Positions 1-4,574 of a stretch of DNA of 7,016 nt are shown here, one piece after another. The translations under genes and the position numbers were made by a program. Source of the stretch: Bacteriovoracaceae bacterium UBA4096 (lineage in GTDB: Bacteria; Bdellovibrionota; Bacteriovoracia; Bacteriovoracales; Bacteriovoracaceae); NCBI GenBank assembly GCA_002381945.1, contig DFXY01000014.1, positions 20,640 to 27,655 of the forward strand, in the 5' to 3' direction. The notes beneath the pieces were generated by a model. It was not told the DNA's origin, searched no databases, and was given only the letters and a program-made list of their open reading frames with translations. The first letter of the stretch is position 1, and every line of letters begins with the position of its first letter.

Positions 1-10
1 AGAAGAGTTT

Positions 11-532
11 ATGAGTGAGTATAAAGAGGTTATTAATGTTCTTGGACAATCTGCATGGTCTCCCTATCTCGCAGGTTCACTTATTGGGGTTTTAGCATGG
101 TTTACATTCACACTTTCTGATAGGCCAATTGGTGCCTCTTCGGCCTATGCTTCTTTGGCGGGAATGATTGGGAAATTATTTGCAAAAGAGCACACTCTCA
201 ATCTTAAATATTACCAGGATAATCCGCCTAGGCTTAACTGGGAATTTGTATTTGTGCTGTCATCAATTGGTGGTGCCTTCATATCTTCCTATACTGGAGG
301 GGAATTTGAAGTGAGATGGATCCCTAAATTATGGGAAAAAGTCCACGGCACGGACAATTACGCAATTTATGCATTTATAGGTGGAATACTCATGGCCTTT
401 GGAGCTCGATTAGCAGGAGGTTGTACTAGTGGTCATGGGATTAGCGGAACTCTTCAGCTAAGTGTCGCTTCCTGGATCTCTTTATTATGTTTTTTTGTTG
501 GAGGCGTAATTACGATTCAGTTTCTGTACTAG
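11..532 (+). CDS. YeeE/YedE family membrane protein, N-terminal-type half (putative thiosulfate/sulfur transporter subunit)
   Basis: A 173-residue inner-membrane protein of the YeeE/YedE (sulphur transport, PF04143-type) family. Hydrophobic segments lie at about residues 18-35, 80-96, 117-135 and 147-170. The family signature GARLAGGCTSGHGISG is at residues 131-146, with the conserved cysteine at C138. In characterised members (YeeE/TsuA), thiosulfate is relayed through the membrane by conserved cysteines, and those proteins are about twice this length. Here the function is split between this gene and the next, which starts 9 bases after this stop. The ATG at 11 gives a typical short N-terminus and has AGAAGAG before it, but only ten upstream bases are visible and no in-frame stop, so a longer start cannot be excluded. 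The substrate (thiosulfate, polysulfide or another sulfur species) is inferred from family and neighbours. Family assignment is firm. Confidence 0.9.
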   Translation: MSEYKEVINVLGQSAWSPYLAGSLIGVLAWFTFTLSDRPIGASSAYASLAGMIGKLFAKEHTLNLKYYQDNPPRLNWEFVFVLSSIGGAFISSYTGGEFEVRWIPKLWEKVHGTDNYAIYAFIGGILMAFGARLAGGCTSGHGISGTLQLSVASWISLLCFFVGGVITIQFLY

Positions 533-541
533 AGGAGAGAT

Positions 542-1063
542 ATGAAAAAATTTTTTCAGGCATTGATATTCGGCCTTTCATTTGGTTTTCTCCTCCAAAA
601 GGGAGGGGTTACAAAGTACCATATCCTTGAAGGACAACTACTTTTATCCGATTTTACCGTGATGAAGGTCATGCTCTCTGCCATTCTAGTCGGCATGATT
701 GGCCTCTATTTTCTTCAACAAAAAAGTCTGGTCAAACCACACATCAAACCTGTTCAGCTAGTGGCCAATATAATAGGAGGGTTAATTTTTGGAGTGGGCT
801 TCGCCTTGGCCGGCTATTGTCCAGGTACTGGGGCGGCAGCACTAGGGCAGGGTAACTTAAATACTCTTTACTACATGGGTGGAATGCTTGTGGGTTCATA
901 TGTATTTGCGGAACTTTCAGAAACATTAAGTCAAACTGTAAAAACCTGGGGCGATTTTGGGAAAATAACTATTCCGGAATACTTAAATGTTTCAAATAAA
1001 GTGTTTCTTATTATCTTTGCACCATTATTATTTTTAGTTCTAATTGGATTATCAAAGTTGTAA
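542..1063 (+). CDS. YeeE/YedE family membrane protein, C-terminal-type half (DUF6691-like sulfur transporter subunit)
   Basis: The partner of the preceding gene, also 173 residues and strongly hydrophobic, with membrane segments near residues 3-18, 41-58, 73-90, 106-124 and 152-171. The signature GFALAGYCPGTGAAALGQG (residues 86-104) carries the single conserved cysteine C93 in the GYCPGTG loop, equivalent to the second-half cysteine loop of full-length YeeE/TsuA proteins. A good ribosome site, AGGAG at 533-537, sits 4 bases before the ATG and directly follows the upstream stop, so the two are almost certainly co-translated. The pair probably assembles into one transporter with one half from each gene. 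Such split pairs commonly accompany persulfide dioxygenase genes, as here. The exact substrate is not shown by sequence. Confidence 0.88.
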   Translation: MKKFFQALIFGLSFGFLLQKGGVTKYHILEGQLLLSDFTVMKVMLSAILVGMIGLYFLQQKSLVKPHIKPVQLVANIIGGLIFGVGFALAGYCPGTGAAALGQGNLNTLYYMGGMLVGSYVFAELSETLSQTVKTWGDFGKITIPEYLNVSNKVFLIIFAPLLFLVLIGLSKL

Positions 1064-1116
1064 GCGGTTGCCATGCGTTGTTTTAGTTTTGCTCGGGTGT
1101 GAGGAATATTTAACTT

Positions 1117-1133
1117 TTGGCATGGAAGATGCT
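1117..1133 (+). promoter_or_regulatory. Predicted sigma-54 (RpoN) promoter
   Basis: The sequence TTGGCATGGAAGATGCT fits the -24/-12 consensus YTGGCACGRNNNTTGCW at all but two specified positions. The invariant GG (1119-1120) and GC (1131-1132) are separated by exactly ten bases. A start about 12 bases past the GC (near 1144) would leave a leader of roughly 19 bases with the AAGGGGG ribosome site correctly placed before the ATG at 1163. No convincing sigma-70 promoter was seen in the same gap. Enhancer-binding-protein sites would be expected upstream, inside the YeeE gene, but none was identified. Based on sequence match only. Confidence 0.7.
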
Positions 1134-1149
1134 TGTTAAAAAGCATTCC

Positions 1150-1156
1150 AAGGGGG
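1150..1156 (+). promoter_or_regulatory. Ribosome binding site deciding the start at 1163
   Basis: AAGGGGG, six bases before the ATG at 1163, is close to the ideal AAGGAGG. It favours this ATG over the in-frame TTG at 1133, which lies inside the predicted promoter and has no ribosome site. Confidence 0.7.
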
Positions 1157-1162
1157 CCACCT

Positions 1163-1513
1163 ATGATTAATCTGACTGTATTTATTAAGAAAAAAGTCGA
1201 CAATTTAATTGAGGGTGCTTTGAATAAAATCGATCATCTTCAAACGGCCTTAAAAACAAATGGTGATAAGACTGATAATGCAAGTCGATTAAAAACTCCA
1301 ACCGAAAGGAAGAGAGAAAACTTGAGAAAAAAATTCGACGTCAAAGAAGCTCCCCTAGAGAATATTGAAGCCGCCCGTCAAAAATCAATGCTGGCCTCCC
1401 AAGGAGTAGCTGACCATTCAGGATCTTCGGTTCACGGTGCGGGACAAAATTTGGATGGGAAATCCAATTCAAGCATGTGGCAAAGAAATTTCAATAACCA
1501 TCAAGGAAACTAA
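1163..1513 (+). CDS. Hypothetical small basic hydrophilic protein (116 aa)
   Basis: I do not recognise this protein. The N-terminal 30 residues (MINLTVFIKKKVDNLIEGAL and on) look like an amphipathic helix. A Lys/Arg/Glu-rich stretch follows at about 42-75 (TPTERKRENLRKKF) that may be helical or coiled. The tail from about 79 to the end is rich in Gly, Ser, Asn, His and Gln and looks disordered. There is no cysteine, no convincing signal peptide and no transmembrane segment, so it is probably cytosolic. The gene stands alone: it lies 99 bases after the YeeE pair, converges on the TauE-type gene and has its own sigma-54-like promoter. The start at 1163 is chosen from its AAGGGGG site. Reality as a gene is supported by the promoter, ribosome site and reading-frame alignment. 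Function is unknown. Confidence 0.65.
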   Translation: MINLTVFIKKKVDNLIEGALNKIDHLQTALKTNGDKTDNASRLKTPTERKRENLRKKFDVKEAPLENIEAARQKSMLASQGVADHSGSSVHGAGQNLDGKSNSSMWQRNFNNHQGN

Positions 1514-1596
1514 AGCTTAAATTTTTTAAAATTGAACAACACTAAGCAAAGAAGAATATACTGGCAAAGTTGAAACTTTATCATCAATGCATTGTG

Positions 1597-1625
1597 TTTT
1601 TCTAAGATACCAATCTTAATAAAAA
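1597..1625. terminator. Inverted repeat between convergent genes, possible bidirectional terminator
   Basis: TAAGAT (1603-1608), loop ACCA, ATCTTA (1613-1618) form a perfect 6-bp stem. It is flanked by TTTTT (1597-1601) and AAAAA (1621-1625), which can extend it with a small mismatch. It lies between the convergent stops at 1513 and 1635. The stem is AU-rich and no clean U-run directly follows it on either strand, so termination activity is uncertain. Confidence 0.35.
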
Positions 1626-1632
1626 GTTAGTT

Positions 1633-2379
1633 TCAGATCACCTTTATGATTACACTGACAACCGAGTAGATTGTAACAGTGGTGAATACGGTCCTTCTTA
1701 TTAAAAGAAGTTTTGCTTCTGTTATCTTTTTAAGCAAAACTTTAAGTAGGCCATAGGCAATGAGAGCTCCGGCCGCAAGCAATGCCAGTTGGGTAAAAGA
1801 GATGAGAGAGAAAGCTGTTTTAAATTGAAAGATGAAAGCTGTTAGTGAGATTAACAAAATGGTGCCCAAGCTGGTCGGGAGCGCCTCTTCATAAGTTTTG
1901 CCAAAAACATTGATAAGAATTGGTACAAGAATGACCCCACCTCCCAAACCTGTAAGAGTAGTAATCACCCCTAGGAATGCCCCAGCTATCAAGGCCTTGG
2001 AGAGGACTCTTTTTTCTTCTTTTAAAGTGTGTGAATTACTTTTTCTGTCCCAAACACTCCAGATGCTATAAATTCCAATGACTGTCAGAAGCGCTGCTAT
2101 GACAAATTCAGATACAATCTCCTTTAGGGGTAATGAATAATAATTAGAAATAGCTCCTGCAACACTCATCGAAATTGCAATTTTTTTATTAACTTCGAAG
2201 ACGCGCCCAATTAAATTGACTGCTGTGCCAAAGACAACCGCAACTAGCGAAAGAACTGTTGCCTCTTTTAAAGATGTACCTGTAAGGTTTATAAAAAGTG
2301 GAATAGAGATCATAGCGCCTCCGGCCCCTGTTATTCCCATTATGACACCAACGAATAACCCAATTGTCGCATAGATCAT
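1633..2379 (-). CDS. TauE/SafE family permease, probable sulfite or organosulfonate exporter
   Basis: A 248-residue polytopic inner-membrane protein of the TauE/SafE (formerly DUF81) family, close to the usual length. It has the internal duplication typical of the family. The first half carries GVIMGITGAGGAMISIPLF (residues 11-29) and the second carries GVITTLTGLGGGVILVPIL (137-155). A charged loop at about 110-127 separates the two halves. The start is the ATG at 2379-2377, with AGAGGG four bases upstream on the minus strand (2389-2384). It is transcribed divergently from the persulfide dioxygenase-rhodanese gene, from a predicted promoter that overlaps the neighbour's. In such clusters a TauE-type protein is thought to remove the sulfite made by the dioxygenase. 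That role is inferred from context, since family members also carry other anions. Confidence 0.85.
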   Translation of the reverse strand: MIYATIGLFVGVIMGITGAGGAMISIPLFINLTGTSLKEATVLSLVAVVFGTAVNLIGRVFEVNKKIAISMSVAGAISNYYSLPLKEIVSEFVIAALLTVIGIYSIWSVWDRKSNSHTLKEEKRVLSKALIAGAFLGVITTLTGLGGGVILVPILINVFGKTYEEALPTSLGTILLISLTAFIFQFKTAFSLISFTQLALLAAGALIAYGLLKVLLKKITEAKLLLIRRTVFTTVTIYSVVSVIIKVI

Positions 2380-2388
2380 GAAGCCCTC

Positions 2389-2417
2389 TTGACTTGAATT
2401 AAGGTTAACTATATTAT
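2389..2417 (+). promoter_or_regulatory. Sigma-70-type promoter for the persulfide dioxygenase-rhodanese gene
   Basis: TTGACT (2389-2394) and TATTAT (2412-2417) each match the consensus at five of six positions and are separated by exactly 17 bases. Transcription would start near 2424, giving a leader of about 65 bases. The -35 overlaps the ribosome site of the divergent TauE gene, and the -10 lies on the left arm of the palindrome at 2411-2430. Confidence 0.65.
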
Positions 2418-2436
2418 GAAATTGTAATATTGTAAA
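2408..2436 (-). promoter_or_regulatory. Sigma-70-type promoter for the TauE/SafE gene
   Basis: Read on the minus strand, TTTACA (2436-2431) and TATAGT (2413-2408) each match at five of six positions with a 17-base spacer. The start would be near 2401, leaving a leader of about 22 bases that includes the AGAGGG ribosome site. The -10 box overlaps the opposing promoter's -10 box. Confidence 0.55.
2411..2430. promoter_or_regulatory. Predicted repressor operator (palindrome ATATTA-N8-TAATAT)
   Basis: Perfect 6-bp arms (2411-2416 and 2425-2430) around an 8-base centre. The left arm overlaps the -10 boxes of both divergent promoters, and the whole palindrome fills the spacer of the minus-strand one, so one bound protein could shut off both genes. 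AT-rich palindromes over the -10 region are known operators of BigR-type ArsR repressors controlling ETHE1-like/TauE/YeeE operons. Assignment to that family is inference, because no regulator gene is in the window. Confidence 0.5.
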
Positions 2437-2488
2437 GAGGTAGTTACGCTGGCGGTTAATACTTAACTAAATAATTTGAGGTTATTAT

Positions 2489-3550
2489 ATGGATAAAAAC
2501 TTTATCTTTCATCAGCTTTTTGAAAAAGAAACTTCAACTTACACTTATCTACTTGGAGATCAGAAAACGAAGGAAGCAGTTCTCATTGATCCTGTAGTTG
2601 AAATGGTGGATAGAGACTTAAAGCTCATTGAGGATTTAGGACTGAAGCTTAAATATGTTCTTGATACTCACGTTCATGCAGATCATATTACTGCCTCTGG
2701 TGAAATCAGGAAACGCACCAATGCTAAAGTAGGCTTAAGTTCTGCCTACGATATGGCCTGTCCTGATTTGCATTTGGAAGATGGTCAGGAAATTCAATTC
2801 GGGAATTATACCATCAAGGTCATTCATACACCGGGGCACACTAGTGGATGTCTTTCATACAGTATAGGGGGCATGGTTTTTACTGGAGATGCCTTACTTA
2901 TAAGAGGATGTGGAAGGACTGATTTCCAGGAAGGGTCTTCTGAAAGGCTATTTCAAAGTGTAAGAGATAAGCTGTTCTCACTTGCAGATGAAACCATCGT
3001 TTACCCGGGACATGATTATAAGGGATTTACAAAAAGTAGCATAGGTCTAGAGAAGAAATTGAATCCAAGACTAAAACTTGAAAATTCTAAAGAGCAATTT
3101 TGCGAAATCATGAACAATCTTAAACTGTCATATCCTAAGAAAATACAAGAAGCCGTTCCTGCAAATCTTCTTTGTGGACTTCCTTTCAAATCAGAGATTC
3201 TTAATACTGGCTTTGTTGATGGAATCCCAACAGTTACGGCAGAGGATGTGTATACTAAACTAGGTCACGTCAAGGTGATTGATGTTCGTGGGAGTGATGA
3301 ATATAACAATGAGCTTGGACACATCCAGAATGCAGAGCTTTCCACTTTAGGTCCCAAACTTGATAAGAGACTCGATGGAGAAGATAAAAACAATGAAGTT
3401 GTTTTTGTATGCCGTTCTGGAAAAAGATCAGGTGAAGCGACTAGAATGGCCTTAAATAAAGGTTTCGAAAAAGTATATAACCTTCAAGGTGGTATGCTTA
3501 GATGGAATGAACTTCATTTTCCAATTGAAAGAGATATGGGTGGATCTTAA
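2489..3550 (+). CDS. ETHE1-like persulfide dioxygenase fused to a C-terminal rhodanese domain
   Basis: A 353-residue two-domain cytosolic enzyme. The N-terminal metallo-beta-lactamase-fold part (about 5-185) has THVHADH at 60-66, TPGH at 114-117, FTGDALLIRGCGRTDFQ at 131-147 and YPGHDY at 172-177. By analogy with ETHE1, H61, H117 and D134 would bind the single iron that oxidises glutathione persulfide (or another low-molecular-weight persulfide) to sulfite. A linker leads to a rhodanese domain (about 248-347) with VIDVR at 263-267 and the active loop CRSGKRS, catalytic C308. The fusion could pass sulfane sulfur onto sulfite to give thiosulfate, or feed persulfide to the dioxygenase. It resembles the Blh/PRF fusions and has one rhodanese rather than the two reported in Staphylococcus CstB. 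The ribosome site GAGG (2478-2481) is seven bases before the ATG. Key residues are all present. Confidence 0.92.
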   Translation: MDKNFIFHQLFEKETSTYTYLLGDQKTKEAVLIDPVVEMVDRDLKLIEDLGLKLKYVLDTHVHADHITASGEIRKRTNAKVGLSSAYDMACPDLHLEDGQEIQFGNYTIKVIHTPGHTSGCLSYSIGGMVFTGDALLIRGCGRTDFQEGSSERLFQSVRDKLFSLADETIVYPGHDYKGFTKSSIGLEKKLNPRLKLENSKEQFCEIMNNLKLSYPKKIQEAVPANLLCGLPFKSEILNTGFVDGIPTVTAEDVYTKLGHVKVIDVRGSDEYNNELGHIQNAELSTLGPKLDKRLDGEDKNNEVVFVCRSGKRSGEATRMALNKGFEKVYNLQGGMLRWNELHFPIERDMGGS

Positions 3551-3564
3551 TCTGAAATCTCAGA
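3551..3564 (+). terminator. Small hairpin directly after the dioxygenase-rhodanese stop
   Basis: TCTGA, loop AATC, TCAGA form a perfect 5-bp stem immediately after the TAA. A second weak pairing, CGCAC (3571-3575) with GTGCG (3595-3599), follows. Neither is followed by a U-run, so a Rho-independent terminator is not established. Confidence 0.3.
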
Positions 3565-3669
3565 ATATTGCGCACCTAGCGTTCAAGTTGTCTTGTGCGA
3601 AGTCCTAACTAAGTCAAAAGGGATAAAATGTGGAACAAGCCTAGAGTTATAAGCTGAATTTTGGGATAG

Positions 3670-3675
3670 TATAAT
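3670..3675 (+). promoter_or_regulatory. Sigma-70 -10 box for the lipoprotein/cold-shock operon
   Basis: A perfect TATAAT. The hexamer 17 bases upstream, TTATAA (3647-3652), is a poor -35, so the promoter may be weak or activator-dependent. The predicted start near 3682 would leave a leader of only about 13 bases, with the ribosome site AAGGAG (3684-3689) almost at the 5' end of the message. Confidence 0.5.
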
Positions 3676-3694
3676 GCCAAGCTAAGGAGATATT

Positions 3695-4051
3695 ATGCGT
3701 TCAAATTTAGTCCTGATTATTGCTTCTTCAATTTTGATCGTCACCATCTCAGGATGTACTACGCCCTATGATTTGAAAAAGAATAAACCGCAATTGTCCT
3801 ACGTCACCACCCGTCCTGCTAAGGACGTGATGAAGTGTATTCGGGACAAGTGGAAAGCGCATCAGCCGACCGTGTATGAAGAAAAAACCAGTGATGGTTG
3901 GATCATAAGACATGATGATGCGAGTCCCTCTGCAACTGTTGCCGTTGCTGAAGTTGAAGGGACAAGGCCGGAAGTAACTGTAAATTATTACCACCGAACC
4001 AATAGAATCAAACTTCATCGATTTGAAGAAGAAATCTTAAAATGCAAATAG
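3695..4051 (+). CDS. Predicted small lipoprotein (118 aa), function unknown
   Basis: A short signal peptide with a hydrophobic core (residues 5-18) ends in the lipobox ISGC, so lipidation at C21 is expected. Thr at +2 rather than Asp suggests outer-membrane sorting in a Gram-negative. The mature part is about 98 residues, with a helix-like VMKCIRDKWKAH (45-56) followed by alternating strands (69-72, 81-86, 93-99) and a final helix. C48 and C117 are the only other cysteines and could form a disulfide in the periplasm. The small fold with a VxxCIxxxW opening resembles uncharacterised proteobacterial lipoproteins, but I cannot name a family. The ribosome site AAGGAG is five bases from the ATG. 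The next gene starts seven bases after this stop. Lipoprotein call is strong, function unknown. Confidence 0.8.
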   Translation: MRSNLVLIIASSILIVTISGCTTPYDLKKNKPQLSYVTTRPAKDVMKCIRDKWKAHQPTVYEEKTSDGWIIRHDDASPSATVAVAEVEGTRPEVTVNYYHRTNRIKLHRFEEEILKCK

Positions 4052-4058
4052 AGAGTAA

Positions 4059-4481
4059 ATGAAAAAAGTAAAAGTTCAATTTGTAAAATACGATATGACT
4101 AAGACAAAGAACCGTAATCGTAAAGATATGCTGGTCGATAATCAAAGTGAGAGTGCGGTCATTGCCCAGCTAGAGAAAATCCATAAGGGAGAAGAAGTTC
4201 TTAGGATTCATGAGCTAGTATGGGATGATAATCAAGTGAAAGAAGCTTTTCGCTACAATAAAATGGATCAAGAAGAATTATTTTTTGGCAAAGTAAAATT
4301 TTTTGATAATGAGAAAGGCTTCGGGTTTATACAACCAGATGACGATATGGCCGATTTATTTTTTCATAAATCAGCATGCTCCAATGGTATTCCAACTGAC
4401 AGGGACAGTGTGGAATTTAAAATTAGCGAAGGGCCCAAAGGCTTGTTGGCCATTCATGTCAGGGTCTTGGATTTAGAATAA
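4059..4481 (+). CDS. Cold-shock domain protein with a unique N-terminal extension (140 aa)
   Basis: The C-terminal half (residues 75-137) is a cold-shock, OB-fold nucleic-acid-binding domain. It starts FFGKVKFFDNEKGFGFIQP, with RNP1 KGFGFI at 86-91 and RNP2-like LFFHKSA at 100-106. The usual Trp of the VKWF motif is Phe here, which keeps an aromatic stacking surface. The N-terminal 74 residues match nothing I recognise. They begin with a basic strand-like stretch (KKVKVQFVKYDMTKTKNRNRK) and continue into a probable helix (SESAVIAQLEKIH), so this part may be a second small nucleic-acid-binding or protein-binding domain. Classical CspA proteins are about 70 residues, so this is twice the normal size. 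It is seven bases downstream of the lipoprotein gene, with GAGAG overlapping the previous stop as a weak ribosome site, so translation may be coupled. Probably cytosolic RNA or single-stranded DNA binding. Confidence 0.8.
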   Translation: MKKVKVQFVKYDMTKTKNRNRKDMLVDNQSESAVIAQLEKIHKGEEVLRIHELVWDDNQVKEAFRYNKMDQEELFFGKVKFFDNEKGFGFIQPDDDMADLFFHKSACSNGIPTDRDSVEFKISEGPKGLLAIHVRVLDLE

Positions 4482-4515
4482 TCAGTCAGCTAAAAACTAA
4501 GCATGATAGTTAAGA

Positions 4516-4551
4516 CAATTTTTCCAGTACTCAAATTGCAATTATGAATTG
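4516..4551. repeat. Cluster of CAATT/AATTG inverted repeats upstream of the MscS gene
   Basis: CAATTT (4516-4521) pairs with AAATTG (4533-4538). CAATT (4539-4543) pairs with AATTG (4547-4551) across ATG. The middle units also form the perfect palindrome AATTGCAATT (4534-4543). These fill most of the 93-base gap before the channel gene. No good sigma-70 promoter was found there. The cluster could be a regulator site or simply AT-rich sequence. Confidence 0.3.
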
Positions 4552-4563
4552 AATTCTTTTCGA

Positions 4564-4568
4564 TGGAG
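4564..4568 (+). promoter_or_regulatory. Ribosome binding site deciding the MscS start at 4575
   Basis: TGGAG, six bases before the ATG at 4575. The earlier in-frame ATG at 4563 has only AT-rich sequence (GAATTCTTTTCG) before it and no ribosome site, and its own codon lies in this site's neighbourhood. Confidence 0.55.
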
Positions 4569-4574
4569 TTGCTT

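Noticed and set aside
1071..1125. CCATGC ... GCATGG inverted repeat after the second YeeE gene
   Set aside because: Only 6 bp with a 43-base loop and the right arm is explained by the promoter element; no T-run to make a terminator.
1133..1162. TTG start giving a 126-residue version of the small hypothetical protein
   Set aside because: It falls inside the sigma-54-like promoter and has no ribosome site; the ATG at 1163 has AAGGGGG at ideal spacing.
744..1203. Minus-strand reading frames opposite the second YeeE gene
   Set aside because: They are antisense to a clear membrane-protein gene, have no ribosome sites and give no recognisable protein.
1519..1532. AATTTT-TT-AAAATT hairpin after the small gene as a terminator
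   Set aside because: All A/T stem with a two-base loop, too weak and likely just AT-rich sequence.
3662..3678. Second sigma-54-like GG-N10-GC before the lipoprotein gene
   Set aside because: Only the GG and GC fit; most other consensus positions mismatch, and a perfect TATAAT lies in the same place.
3749..4018. Minus-strand 89-codon frame opposite the lipoprotein gene
   Set aside because: Antisense shadow of a gene with signal peptide, lipobox and ribosome site; no independent support.
4563..4574. Earlier ATG for the MscS-family gene
   Set aside because: No ribosome site precedes it, while TGGAG sits six bases before the ATG at 4575. Only four residues differ, so it remains possible.
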